Source: Owenweeksia sp965229445 (GTDB lineage Bacteria; Bacteroidota; Bacteroidia; Flavobacteriales; Schleiferiaceae). From it: DNA of 64,000 bases. The translations under genes were made by a program, and so were the position numbers. Shown here piece by piece: positions 9,928 through 19,027 of the stretch (the first letter of the stretch is position 1; the number at the start of each line of letters is the position of its first letter). The notes beneath the pieces were generated by a model. That model saw nothing but the letters and a program-made list of their open reading frames with translations, searched no databases and had not been told where the DNA came from. The DNA lies in NCBI GenBank assembly GCA_965229445.1, contig OZ245876.1:124001-188000 (forward strand), given 5' to 3'.

Positions 9928-10908
9928 TTATTGTGGCAGTAGTACATAATCAAGAGTGTGGGCAATCCCATTCGTACCTTGAATATCTGTGGCAATAACA
10001 TCAGTAGTGGTTCCTGCTCCATCGGTAATTTGCACACCAGCCATAGTGCTAATGGTAAACTGGCCGCCTTGCAAGCTGGTCACGGGTCCGTCCATTACTT
10101 CGTCAGAGCTGATGTTGCCAGCCACAACATGATATAGTAATATGGAAGCTAGGTCATCAGTACCACCTACTGCAGCTACCAATTCTGTCAGATTATTCAA
10201 GTTTAGATCTGTAAGAAGTTGGCCAAAGGCCGCATCATTGGGTGCGAATACGGTTACAGGTCCGGTGGCAGGATCACTTAAAACACTATCCAGGTTACCA
10301 TCTGCTACACTTAAGGCAGTCACCAAAGCGCTGTAATTTGAATTAACCGCCAAAAGTTCGGCTATACTTAAAGGAAGAAGAACCGCATCTACTTCATGAA
10401 TAACCCCATTTGAGGCATCAATATCTGCGGTTATTACATTGGAACTACCATTGATAGCAACACCCATATCAGTGTTAAGGTAGATAGATAATTTATCACC
10501 ATCGGCAGTAGTTCCCTCTGTAGCGGCATATCCGGTGGCAACATTCATGGCCTTAACTTCTGCGCCTAAGACGTGGTAGAGTAACACGTTGCGAAGACCG
10601 TCCGTTCCCAGTGCAGCCTCTAGCGCATCTAAATCAGCCAGACCAAGAGCCGCCAGGGCGTCTGTAAAGGCATCATTGTTGGGTGCAAACACGGTAAGTT
10701 CAGCGTTCTCATCTGAAACTACAGAAACCAGGTTGGTCCGGGTTAAGGCGTCAACCAAAATGGAGAATCGAGGCGTTGCAACAGCAATATCAGCGATTGT
10801 TTCAGATTTTGAATCAACCGGTGTAATATCATCATCTTCGTCGCAGGAAGTCAATCCCACCCCAATTACGCCAAAGAATAACATAAATTTAAAAAAGGAA
10901 GTTTTCAT
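9928..10908 (-). CDS. fasciclin (FAS1) repeat lipoprotein
   Basis: This 326-residue protein has a lipoprotein leader ending GLTSC, followed by an acidic linker (DEDDD). It then carries two FAS1 domains, at about residues 40-175 and 178-325. Each has the typical elements: 'LTVFAPNNDAF' and 'VTVFAPNDAAF' near the start, 'LLYHVL' or 'LLYHVVAG' in the middle, and 'NGVIHEVDAVLLP' or 'NGIAHTLDYVLLP' at the end. FAS1 domains mediate cell-surface and matrix interactions, so envelope adhesion is likely. The gene is a single transcription unit with its own terminator. The start is the ATG at the head of the signal peptide. Confidence 0.93.
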   Translation of the reverse strand: MKTSFFKFMLFFGVIGVGLTSCDEDDDITPVDSKSETIADIAVATPRFSILVDALTRTNLVSVVSDENAELTVFAPNNDAFTDALAALGLADLDALEAALGTDGLRNVLLYHVLGAEVKAMNVATGYAATEGTTADGDKLSIYLNTDMGVAINGSSNVITADIDASNGVIHEVDAVLLPLSIAELLAVNSNYSALVTALSVADGNLDSVLSDPATGPVTVFAPNDAAFGQLLTDLNLNNLTELVAAVGGTDDLASILLYHVVAGNISSDEVMDGPVTSLQGGQFTISTMAGVQITDGAGTTTDVIATDIQGTNGIAHTLDYVLLPQ

Positions 10909-11105
10909 TACTTTAATTTTTGTTTAACTTTTCAATCAATATCTTAAACAAACTATTGACAAGACAAAAGGTTTAGTATTTGAGAATATTTTTTTGCAGA
11001 CCGCTACGGTACTCATCTCAGAAAAAGGTCGCAACTTGCGAATGTTCTCGATTTACTATAGGTTTAACAATCCTGTAAGCCTCACATTTACAAGAATTTA
11101 GAAGT

Positions 11106-11110
11106 AGGAG
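11106..11110 (+). promoter_or_regulatory. Shine-Dalgarno-like AGGAG before fabH-like gene
   Basis: AGGAG lies 4 nt before the ATG at 11115. Such purine-rich sites are uncommon before genes of this phylum and in this window. It supports the chosen start. Confidence 0.45.
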
Positions 11111-11114
11111 TTTT

Positions 11115-12182
11115 ATGATTGCAGCGAAGATTACCGGTACAGGAAGTTATATCCCGGAAGAACGGATTCTAAACCAAGATTTTTTGGCACACCAATTCTA
11201 TAAACAGGATGGCGAGCCTATTGATCAGGATGGACAAATTACCATCGACAAGTTCCAGGCAATTACCGGAATACGTGAAAGACGCTACGCATCGCCAGGC
11301 CAGCAAACATCAGACCTGGGAACCATAGCCGCGCAAAGGGCAATTGAAACTTCTGGAGTTAATGTCGAAGAGCTAGACGGGCTCATCATGGCACATAACT
11401 TTGGCAATGTTCCACATGGCAAGATTCAGTCTGATATTCTTCCCAGCTTAGCAACCAGAATAAAACACAATCTCGGAATTAAGAACCCGGAGTGCATTGC
11501 TTTTGATATCCTTTATGGTTGTCCGGGTTGGTTGGAGGCCTTTATTATGGCAGAAACCTATATTAAGGCAGGCCGAGGCACAAAGTTCCTGGTGGTAGCT
11601 GGAGAAACGCTCTCTCGCAAACTGGATAAGCATGACCGCGATTCCATGATATTTGCAGATGGAGCCGGAGCAGCGGTACTGGAAGCAACTCAACCTGGTG
11701 AAAATAGTGGTGTACTGGCTTCAGCTTCACAAACTTTTACCTCTGAAGAGGCCTATTACCTTTATTACGATGTTTCAAACAATCCTGATGTAGATCATTC
11801 TACCCGCTTTATTAAAATGAGAGGGCACAAAATCTTTGAGTTTGCACTGACCCATGTCCCAGCGGCTATGAAAAAGTGTATGGATCGCTCAGGAGTATCT
11901 ATTGATGAGGTTAAGAAGGTGCTTATTCATCAAGCCAATGAAAAAATGGATGAAGCCATCATAAAGAGATTCTACAGATTATATCAGCAATCGCCCCCGC
12001 AGGACATAATGCCAATGAGCATTGACTTATTGGGAAACAGCTCTGTAGCCACGGTACCAACCCTACTTGATAATCTACTAAAAAGAAACCTCGACGATCA
12101 TCAAATTGAAAAAGGGGATGTGGTACTAATGGCCTCCGTAGGATCTGGCATGAGTATCAATGCAGTCGCTTATCGTATTTAG
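11115..12182 (+). CDS. 3-oxoacyl-ACP synthase III family protein (stand-alone)
   Basis: This 355-residue thiolase-fold enzyme is of the FabH type, which condenses acyl-CoA with malonyl-ACP. The catalytic triad is in place: Cys136 in DILYGCPGW, His272 in VLIHQANEKMDEAI and Asn308 in LLGNSSVATVP. It is longer than the housekeeping FabH at 56056-57045 because of an N-terminal insertion around residues 27-45. It lies outside the fatty-acid cluster, so it may serve a specialised lipid or secondary pathway; this is inference. Its TAG stop overlaps the convergent sulfotransferase stop by four bases. Confidence 0.9.
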   Translation: MIAAKITGTGSYIPEERILNQDFLAHQFYKQDGEPIDQDGQITIDKFQAITGIRERRYASPGQQTSDLGTIAAQRAIETSGVNVEELDGLIMAHNFGNVPHGKIQSDILPSLATRIKHNLGIKNPECIAFDILYGCPGWLEAFIMAETYIKAGRGTKFLVVAGETLSRKLDKHDRDSMIFADGAGAAVLEATQPGENSGVLASASQTFTSEEAYYLYYDVSNNPDVDHSTRFIKMRGHKIFEFALTHVPAAMKKCMDRSGVSIDEVKKVLIHQANEKMDEAIIKRFYRLYQQSPPQDIMPMSIDLLGNSSVATVPTLLDNLLKRNLDDHQIEKGDVVLMASVGSGMSINAVAYRI

Positions 12183-13549
12183 CACCTCAACAGCAAACCT
12201 TCGTATATGTTGTTGGCTTCTTTGAGCAATTCTTTAGAGTGAGGCTCATTTACGTGGCGCTGATTGTGAAAAACGGACTGTTCTCCTGGCAGGAAGTTCT
12301 TTCCCACTAACTTACTAACCCGCTCTACTATTTGGTTAGGCTGGTCGCAAAAGTCCTGGTAATGAATAAAAAGCGTGTTTGTATCCTGGATAAGAATGGC
12401 CTTACGATAATAATTTATCCACGTTTGTAGCCAATAATCCAGGCTTTCAGGATTGCCCTTAATGGCATCATGCTCATCAAATTTAAAAGCCTTCTGACTT
12501 AACCCAAACTCGTGATGTCCTAACCAGTTCATATATTCTAAAATGAAGCTGTCCTCCCTTTGTTGTGTTTTGTACTCCCTGTGCTTCTCTAATAAAGAGG
12601 CACCGTGGTACAAGGGGTCGCGAAACATGATCACCATTACAAACTCCGGGTTGTAGCTTCGCACGGAATGATAGCGCAATAAGAAGTTGTTATTCTTGGC
12701 CAGGTAAATACTTTCAGGATCCTTGCGGAAAAGAGTTTGGTATTGCAAATATGTCTGATAATCTCTTTCATTCAGCCTATATTCTTCCAGAGTGGCTTCA
12801 TGCACATAGGCATCATTGCTAATTGCTTTAAAAAAGTATTCCTCCAGGGCTTCTGCTGAATTCAGCCCTATCTTCACCCCATCCTTATGACTCCTTTCTC
12901 TCATTTTTTCTTGCCTGGGTTTATAGAAGCGCGCCCAGGTTTTCGGACTTAAGAGAAATGGCATATTCGCATAACTCAAACTGCAAAAGCCTTCCAGCTC
13001 AGCCAGTTGGTTCATAATGCTAGTAGTACCCGCGCGGGCAAGGCCGGAAATAATCACAAATTTACTTTTGGGCTTCAATCCTCTTTTTTGCCATCTATTT
13101 AGCTCGCGCGAAAGCAATTTTAAACCTATGGTATAGTTGTTCAATATCAATCGGTGGAGCAGAATAGACAACTCTGAATACCCGCTGAGACCTCTGGGTA
13201 AGGGGATAAAAAAGGGAATGCTGGCCCCTATGGAAATAGCGAGCATTTCAAGCCATCCATTATACACTGTAGAAATAGATTCCCCGACAAAATATGGAGC
13301 TGCATAAATAGGCAAGTAGCCAATAACTACTGCTGCGATAATCAGGCAAACCCCAAGCATTAAAGAGAGCATCAGTTTGGTAGTTTGCCGCTGCATCTGC
13401 TGAAGTTTCACATCATCCTCCTCAGAATTCAGCAACACATTTAGCAGTGAAACACTGTGTTCCGCTAACTTGTAAAGCTTGCGGCGGCTAAGTCTAAGAA
13501 AAATGACAGCACAGAAACCACCAAGAGCAAGAATCAGGAAGTAAGACAT
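12179..13549 (-). CDS. membrane-anchored PAPS-type sulfotransferase
   Basis: This 456-residue protein has an N-terminal membrane part: hydrophobic segments at about residues 2-19, 60-87 and 100-117. A sulfotransferase domain follows. The 5'-phosphosulfate-binding loop is GLARAGTT (169-176). A 3'-phosphate-binding R-D-P...S element occurs in MFRDPLYHGAS (Arg310, Ser318). The family transfers sulfate from PAPS to carbohydrates, lipids or proteins; the acceptor here is unknown. It is the last gene of a three-gene operon. Its ATG shares one base with the TAA stop of the 47-residue gene upstream (TAATG), which implies translational coupling. Because of the neighbouring arylsulfotransferase-like gene, a joint sulfation role is inferred. 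Confidence 0.85.
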   Translation of the reverse strand: MSYFLILALGGFCAVIFLRLSRRKLYKLAEHSVSLLNVLLNSEEDDVKLQQMQRQTTKLMLSLMLGVCLIIAAVVIGYLPIYAAPYFVGESISTVYNGWLEMLAISIGASIPFFIPLPRGLSGYSELSILLHRLILNNYTIGLKLLSRELNRWQKRGLKPKSKFVIISGLARAGTTSIMNQLAELEGFCSLSYANMPFLLSPKTWARFYKPRQEKMRERSHKDGVKIGLNSAEALEEYFFKAISNDAYVHEATLEEYRLNERDYQTYLQYQTLFRKDPESIYLAKNNNFLLRYHSVRSYNPEFVMVIMFRDPLYHGASLLEKHREYKTQQREDSFILEYMNWLGHHEFGLSQKAFKFDEHDAIKGNPESLDYWLQTWINYYRKAILIQDTNTLFIHYQDFCDQPNQIVERVSKLVGKNFLPGEQSVFHNQRHVNEPHSKELLKEANNIYEGLLLRC

Positions 13550-13692
13550 TAGTCTTTCTTTTTGAAGAATTTCTTCGCTCTTAGCCAGATAATATAGCCG
13601 AAGGAGAAAAGGACGATGCCACCGATAACCAGTATCAGCACAATTGTTCCAACGCCTAGCCCAGGGCCTATGTATAAGAGGCTACTTATCAT
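13549..13692 (-). CDS. 47-residue single-pass membrane protein in the sulfation operon
   Basis: This short frame starts MISSLLYIGPGLGVGTIVL and ends in the basic tail RAKKFFKKKD. One hydrophobic, glycine-rich helix (about residues 5-36) is followed by seven lysine or arginine residues, so a single-pass protein with a cytoplasmic tail is likely. Support for a real gene is positional. Its ATG overlaps the upstream stop codon in an ATGA junction (13689-13692), and its TAA overlaps the downstream ATG by one base, so it fills the gap between two operon genes exactly. I recognise no family. It could be an assembly or anchoring subunit for the neighbouring sulfotransferases. Confidence 0.75.
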   Translation of the reverse strand: MISSLLYIGPGLGVGTIVLILVIGGIVLFSFGYIIWLRAKKFFKKKD

Positions 13693-14975
13693 TCATAATC
13701 ATTTAGTACTCTCGTCCAGTTACTCAGGTGATGATGTCCTTCATGATGTGATTTCAGCACGTTTTTATAAACTACATCATTCCCATCCAGCACCCACAGA
13801 ATACCGCTATTCTGCTCCTCCACAAATAGATGTCCATTCGGCAACATTTCACTCATGCCTTCCGTGAAAGTGTAAATGTCGTTATCCCTGAATGCCTGGT
13901 CAGACAAATAAAAATAGCGGTTATTCTTTAAGTCGTAAGCCACAACATTTGAATAGAACTTTCCGGCATAAATGCGTTCATCAGCCGTTCGCCAATTATT
14001 GGCACGCTCTAACCAAATAGTGTGTGCATTATTATTGAAGAAATAAATAGTGCTGTCATTGAGAAAATCCACATCATGTTGACTGTAAAATAGGCCTTCA
14101 AGTAATAGTATAACCGAGTCGTTAGAAGGGCGATATTGGATAATGGCAGAAAGGTTTCTAAAGCTGAGAAACAGGTCTCCCTCCTTATAATATTCGGTAG
14201 ATTTTAAAGCAGGCTGTACGTCATTGAGGTGAATAGGGTCTCCAGAGTTATTGGCCTTGATCAATAGGTTTTCCAGGCCATTACTTACCAGAATATCTGT
14301 TATTGAACGATGAAAGAGAATTTCTCCCTTGTGTTGATCTAGTTGTGTAATGGTGTTATCAATATACACAAACTCTCTACCTCCGAGCGTATAATGCCCT
14401 TTGTAGATGATAAAATCACCTTTTTCTTTGGTATAGGAGCAGGCCCAAATATTACCCGAGCTATCAAGATTAAGGGAGTGATGATGTGCAAAAGAGTTCT
14501 GTTTCCACAGTTCGTTGCCTGCGCTATCTATAGCCGTCAATCCAGTAACACCATTAAAGGAATAACATAGGCTGTGATTGTCCAGAAGCAAGGGATCCAT
14601 AATCCTATCGTGTTCCTGATGAGGATTGTCTATGTGCCAACTATGCAGCGTCTCATCATTAAGCAAATTTCGTGTTTCCACCGTGCGCCCACCCTGCTTA
14701 TTGCTGTAGGATGTTAGTATGATAAGATCGTCTTCCAATTTATTTACTGGCTGAAAATCAGCCGGGGTTGGAACAAATGTTTCCGGGAGTTTCTTTACCT
14801 CCTCAACGGAACGCTTAAAAAGATCCAAAAAACTCACATATGAATCCAGCCCTTTATTGATAAAGCGACCAAAATCTTTATCCCCGATAGTAACATGCTT
14901 TACCATCCAGCCAAAAACTGACAGGAGAAACAGGGTGATCACCAGGATCGCAAACGCAGGGAGAATCTTTTTCAT
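13689..14975 (-). CDS. arylsulfotransferase (ASST)-like beta-propeller protein
   Basis: This 428-residue protein has an N-terminal membrane helix (about residues 5-26), so it is probably anchored in the inner membrane facing the periplasm. The rest looks like a beta-propeller with motifs of the PAPS-independent ASST family. These include a histidine cluster in AHHHSLNLDSSGNIWA (164-166), Arg273 in SFRNLSAI, YSQHDVDFL with His300, and NNN at 314-316. A late 'LPNGHLFVEEQNSG' segment and a His-rich C-terminus also occur. ASST enzymes move sulfate from phenolic sulfate esters to other phenols through a histidine intermediate. Activity and substrate here are unproven. First gene of the operon. Confidence 0.72.
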   Translation of the reverse strand: MKKILPAFAILVITLFLLSVFGWMVKHVTIGDKDFGRFINKGLDSYVSFLDLFKRSVEEVKKLPETFVPTPADFQPVNKLEDDLIILTSYSNKQGGRTVETRNLLNDETLHSWHIDNPHQEHDRIMDPLLLDNHSLCYSFNGVTGLTAIDSAGNELWKQNSFAHHHSLNLDSSGNIWACSYTKEKGDFIIYKGHYTLGGREFVYIDNTITQLDQHKGEILFHRSITDILVSNGLENLLIKANNSGDPIHLNDVQPALKSTEYYKEGDLFLSFRNLSAIIQYRPSNDSVILLLEGLFYSQHDVDFLNDSTIYFFNNNAHTIWLERANNWRTADERIYAGKFYSNVVAYDLKNNRYFYLSDQAFRDNDIYTFTEGMSEMLPNGHLFVEEQNSGILWVLDGNDVVYKNVLKSHHEGHHHLSNWTRVLNDYE

Positions 14976-14991
14976 GATTTTTAAGAAGCGC

Positions 14992-14999
14992 CAAAGATA
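14992..14999 (-). promoter_or_regulatory. putative -7 box of the sulfation operon
   Basis: On the minus strand TATCTTTG fits TAnnTTTG and lies 16 nt upstream of the ASST-like ATG. No clear -33 TTTG is seen. Confidence 0.45.
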
Positions 15000-15136
15000 G
15001 TTGAATCCCTCATTCTCCGGGAATGGATAATATGCCCTATATCATGGCTGTATTCTAACGGGGGAAGTGTCGGCTGCACAGGACAACTTGAAGAAACTAT
15101 CGCGCTTTCTACATTCCATGTATCTTTCCACCAGGA

Positions 15137-16006
15137 ATGCTGGGAAAACTATTCAATCTAAGGAATCGGCTTAAGAAACTGAACCGCATTGAGCAGCGAG
15201 AAGGTTATTATCAATCCTTGATTGAGCAAAACCTCCCTGAGTACTTAAAATTTGATGAGAGCATCCTTTGGAAAGTCAGAGAACAGATAAAAAGGCAGTT
15301 TGGCTTTACTGCTTACCCTGAGCTTATTCACAAGAACGACATCATGTTTCATTATCATTTACTGCAGCTTAGGGGAGAGATGATGCCTGCACTTTTTAGC
15401 CATTTTGCCGTGGGTGCGGGTTTTGTGTTCAGATTACATCAATTTCTTCTTGAATTGGATTTTCAACCGCGAAGAATTCTGGATTTTGGCTCGGGTTACG
15501 GTCGCGTTTCACGCTTCTTACCTCTGGCTTGGCCAAAGGCAGAAATTAGCGTCTCAGAAGTTAAGCATGAGGCCATGGATTTTCAGGAGAAAGCACTGAA
15601 GTTCCATACCATTAGGCACACTCAGGATCCCGATTCATTTAATGCGGATTCTCAGGACTTAATAATTGCGCTTTCTGTGTTCAGTCATTTGCCCGAACCA
15701 TCATTTGTGGCGTGGTTTACCAAACTAGGGAACCAAATTGGTGAAGGTGGTCGCTTAGTATTTAGTTATAATCCCCTGCAGCATAAAGCTAAACAAGGTC
15801 AGACCTTTCATTATATATCGAATTCTGAAGACCTTCACTTTCCTAAAATACAGAGTGCCATCTCAAATCCAGATGAATACGGACTTGCTTATATAGCGCG
15901 CAGTTTTATTGCTTCTTTGGCGAATTCGCAAGGCTTAAATACCGAATTTCTTGAGAATCGCTTGACACCTGGTCAGGAAATGGTAATGGTCAGTCGAATG
16001 AGTTAA
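15137..16006 (+). CDS. class I SAM-dependent methyltransferase
   Basis: This 289-residue protein has the SAM-binding motif I ILDFGSGYGRVSRF at residues 114-127. An acidic loop follows in ISVSEVKHEA, and the motif IV-like stretch DLIIALSVFSHLPEPSF comes later, as in small-molecule methyltransferases. The N-terminal ~110 residues are helical and not recognised. No substrate is evident. It is divergent from the sulfation operon and about 80 nt upstream of a DUF4625 lipoprotein. A role in modifying the same product as the sulfotransferases is possible but unsupported beyond proximity. Confidence 0.82.
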   Translation: MLGKLFNLRNRLKKLNRIEQREGYYQSLIEQNLPEYLKFDESILWKVREQIKRQFGFTAYPELIHKNDIMFHYHLLQLRGEMMPALFSHFAVGAGFVFRLHQFLLELDFQPRRILDFGSGYGRVSRFLPLAWPKAEISVSEVKHEAMDFQEKALKFHTIRHTQDPDSFNADSQDLIIALSVFSHLPEPSFVAWFTKLGNQIGEGGRLVFSYNPLQHKAKQGQTFHYISNSEDLHFPKIQSAISNPDEYGLAYIARSFIASLANSQGLNTEFLENRLTPGQEMVMVSRMS

Positions 16007-16088
16007 TGCTATATTCTTGAATGATCCTCTTTCGTGATTTGGGGTCTGGATATTTCATTAATTTGCCTTCTCACCCAGGGATACTTTT

Positions 16089-16820
16089 ATGCGGATATCA
16101 TCCTTTATTTTGGCCGCAATTTGTTTGCTAAGGCTTTGCTCTTCTTGCCAGAAGGAGCCAAGTGACCAGGAACGGCCTCAGGTTTCCGTTGTAGAGCTCA
16201 GTTCATCGAGTTCAGTCAGCGTGTTTCAGGCTGGGGATACCCTGATGGTTTCTGCCAGGCTTACTGACAATCAGGCATTGGCCAATCTCTTCTTTGAGGT
16301 TAAGGGAGTCTCCTCAGCCGGAAATTGGAATGAGACGCGAAAATTATCTTTGCAAGGCCGTGACATGGCTATCCAGGAAAACTTCTTTATTCCAAGGAAT
16401 ACAAATGAAGGCTTATATCGCATCAGCCTTAGGGTACTCGACATAGAAGGTAATTTTCAAACCGCGGAATCATCAAATTTCGAAGTGATAAACAGCCTTA
16501 AACCAAGAATCACTTTAATGGTACATGAGGTAGACGAAGGAGATACATTAACACTCAGAGGCTTGGTAGAAGACGACCACGACATTGCGAGTATTTCGGT
16601 TGTAATGCGCATACCTCCGGGATATTCAGGAAATCAGGAATTTTTTAATGAACAAATAAATGTGACCGGAAAGACGGATACACTTTGGGATATTGAGAAG
16701 GATGGGAATATTAAGATATATTTTCCGCCTTTGGCAAAAGGCGGTGATTATTCTCTTAGTTTTTCCGCTGCAGATGACGAGGGAAACTTTCAGATTGTAA
16801 ATGAGAAATTGAGAATTTAA
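16089..16820 (+). CDS. DUF4625-like lipoprotein
   Basis: This 243-residue protein has a leader ending in CSSC (lipobox), followed by two Ig-like segments. The first, about residues 30-130, has the DUF4625 pattern 'F.AGDTL.VSARLTDNQAL'. The second, about 140-243, repeats the theme with 'VDEGDTLTLRGLVEDDHDIAS' and ends in a beta-rich 'GDYSLSFSAADDEGNFQ'. DUF4625 proteins are Bacteroidetes cell-surface lipoproteins of unknown function. A weak hairpin (CAGAAC/GTTCTG, 16829-16844) lies just after the stop. Family call moderate, lipoprotein call strong. Confidence 0.78.
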   Translation: MRISSFILAAICLLRLCSSCQKEPSDQERPQVSVVELSSSSSVSVFQAGDTLMVSARLTDNQALANLFFEVKGVSSAGNWNETRKLSLQGRDMAIQENFFIPRNTNEGLYRISLRVLDIEGNFQTAESSNFEVINSLKPRITLMVHEVDEGDTLTLRGLVEDDHDIASISVVMRIPPGYSGNQEFFNEQINVTGKTDTLWDIEKDGNIKIYFPPLAKGGDYSLSFSAADDEGNFQIVNEKLRI

Positions 16821-16879
16821 ACTTTAGACAGAACAGAGGTTCTGCCTTTCGGGAAATCAAATTAATTGACAACAATAGG

Positions 16880-18931
16880 ATGAAAAGGATTCAGAATTAT
16901 GTGATGGGTACGTGGGTTGATGGTGAGGGTGAGGAACTCATGGCTCGAGATTCCGTCACGGGTGAAGATATTGGCATCGTATCAAGCCAGGGTTTAGACT
17001 ATCAGGCCGTATTGGAATATGGAAGAGCACAAGGTGGTCCGGCTTTGCGCAAAATGACCTTTCAGGAAAGAGGTCTCATGTTAAAGGCCTTAGCACTCCA
17101 CCTGGTAGGAATAAAAAATAACTTTTATGATACCAGCTACAAAACCGGAGCAACGAGAATAGATAGCTGGGTGGATATTGAAGGAGGCTTTGGTAATTTA
17201 TTCGCGAATGCATCCTTAAGACGGCAATTCCCCGATCTGCCTTATTACGTGGATGGAGATCCGGCCAGGCTTTCCAAAGGAGGAACTTTCATTGGGCATC
17301 ATATAATGGTGCCTAAACGCGGTGTCGCTATTCACATCAATGCCTTCAATTTTCCGGTATGGGGAATGCTGGAAAAAATTGCCGTGAACCTGATGGCCGG
17401 CGTGCCTGCCGTAGTTAAACCATCTGAATATACCTCCTTCTTAACCGAGCATGTGGTGCGGGAAATCATCAAGTCTCAAATTCTCCCTGAAGGTTCATTA
17501 CAACTGATAACCGGAGGGGGTCGTGGGATTTTGGATCACGTCCAAACCGGGGATACGGTAACTTTTACCGGTTCGGCAGCAACAGGTAAAAAACTGAAAG
17601 CTTTACCACATATCATTGAACGCTCGGTAACATTTAACTTAGAGGCAGACTCGCTTAATGCAGCTGTTTTAGGCCCTGATGTTGAGCCGGGAATGCCAGA
17701 GTTCGACATATTTGTTAAAGAAGTACAACGGGAAATTACGACTAAGGCGGGCCAACGTTGTACTGCTGTACGACGGATTTTGGTTCCGGAAAACAAGATA
17801 GAAGCGGTTGAGGAGGCACTGGTAGCAAGGCTGAAGAAAACCGTAATTGGCAATCCCCGGGAAGAATCTGTGAGGATGGGAGCGCTGGCCTCTCATATTC
17901 AATTAGACCGATTAGTAGAGAATGTAGGTCGACTGAAACAATCACAGGAGGTGGTCTATGGGGATTTGGAGAGTTTTGATTTGGTTGGTGCAGATCGCAA
18001 CAAGGGAGCTTTTGCCTCACCAATGTTGTTTAGAAACAATAATCCGCATAGCCAGACAGATGTTCATGATATTGAATGTTTTGGACCAGTATCGAGTCTG
18101 CTGCCATATAAAGACTTACCAGATGCAGTCAATCTGGCCAATATGGGAAAGGGATCGCTGGTGTCTACTATTGTAACGGCGGATGACCGTATTGGCAGAG
18201 AATACGTGGTGGAAGCGGCACATATGCACGGTAGAATCCAGGTTTTAAATGCAAAATCGGCTAAAGAAAGTACCGGCCACGGTAGTCCAATGCCGTTGCT
18301 CACACACGGTGGACCAGGACGAGCCGGAGGAGGCGAAGAAATGGGAGGCAAGAGAGGAATTCTCCATTATCTTCAGAGAACTGCCATCCAGGGTCACCCG
18401 GACTCCATCATGGAAATTACCCAGGTATATCAGCCTGGAGCGTCCAGACCGGAAGCAAATCCGCATGTATTTAGACAGCACTTTGAAGAACTGCGCGTTG
18501 GAGATACGGTTTATACCCACAAGCATACAGTCACTGACGCCGATATTGCCAGCTTTGCGCAGGTGAGTGGCGATAATTTTTACGCCCATGTTGATGAGAC
18601 GTCTTTGGAGGGAACCATCTTTGAAGGGAAGGTGGCACATGGGTATTATATCTTGTCCAAGGCGGCGGGCATGTTTGTAGACCCTCGCAAAGGGCCGGTA
18701 TTGTTAAATTATGGCATCGATGAATGTCGCTTCACGAAGCCGGTTTATCCGGGCATGACCATTGGGGTTAAGTTTACGGTTAAGGAAAAGGTCAATCAAG
18801 AGAAAAGGGATGAGGAGGATGTGGCCAAAGGAATTGTAAAGTTTAATGTTGAGGTTTATGATGAGGAAGAGGAAACTGTGGCCCTGGCTACCATCTTAAC
18901 TATGGTAAAGAAGCTAAACCAGGATGAGTAA
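16880..18931 (+). CDS. paaZ: bifunctional aldehyde dehydrogenase/enoyl-CoA hydratase PaaZ
   Basis: This 683-residue protein has the two-domain layout of PaaZ, which opens the oxepin-CoA ring and oxidises the resulting semialdehyde in phenylacetate degradation. The N-terminal aldehyde dehydrogenase domain (1-515) has Glu255 in FNLEADSLN and Cys294 in GQRCTAVRR. The C-terminal MaoC-type hydratase domain (about 530-683) has Asp565 and His570 in GDNFYAHVDE, followed by FEGKVAHGYY. All four residues match the E. coli enzyme closely in position. The gene precedes a crotonase-fold gene, which fits the pathway, but the ring epoxidase (paaABCDE) is not in the window. It starts at the ATG after 'caatagg'. 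Confidence 0.93.
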   Translation: MKRIQNYVMGTWVDGEGEELMARDSVTGEDIGIVSSQGLDYQAVLEYGRAQGGPALRKMTFQERGLMLKALALHLVGIKNNFYDTSYKTGATRIDSWVDIEGGFGNLFANASLRRQFPDLPYYVDGDPARLSKGGTFIGHHIMVPKRGVAIHINAFNFPVWGMLEKIAVNLMAGVPAVVKPSEYTSFLTEHVVREIIKSQILPEGSLQLITGGGRGILDHVQTGDTVTFTGSAATGKKLKALPHIIERSVTFNLEADSLNAAVLGPDVEPGMPEFDIFVKEVQREITTKAGQRCTAVRRILVPENKIEAVEEALVARLKKTVIGNPREESVRMGALASHIQLDRLVENVGRLKQSQEVVYGDLESFDLVGADRNKGAFASPMLFRNNNPHSQTDVHDIECFGPVSSLLPYKDLPDAVNLANMGKGSLVSTIVTADDRIGREYVVEAAHMHGRIQVLNAKSAKESTGHGSPMPLLTHGGPGRAGGGEEMGGKRGILHYLQRTAIQGHPDSIMEITQVYQPGASRPEANPHVFRQHFEELRVGDTVYTHKHTVTDADIASFAQVSGDNFYAHVDETSLEGTIFEGKVAHGYYILSKAAGMFVDPRKGPVLLNYGIDECRFTKPVYPGMTIGVKFTVKEKVNQEKRDEEDVAKGIVKFNVEVYDEEEETVALATILTMVKKLNQDE

Positions 18932-19005
18932 ACCGGAGACCGGCAAGCTTATAAACGAGAGATTGTTTATTGAGAAAATAACCACTCAACTTTAATTGAA
19001 CTTTC

Positions 19006-19013
19006 TATTTTTG
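19006..19013 (+). promoter_or_regulatory. putative -7 box before the crotonase gene
   Basis: TATTTTTG fits TAnnTTTG and lies 14 nt before the ATG at 19028. It suggests the gene can be transcribed independently of paaZ. Confidence 0.4.
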
Positions 19014-19027
19014 CGCAAACTCTAACC

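Noticed and set aside
16829..16844. Hairpin CAGAAC/GTTCTG after the DUF4625 gene considered as terminator
   Set aside because: Only six base pairs with a weak CCTTTC tail; too weak to call, though noted in the gene entry.
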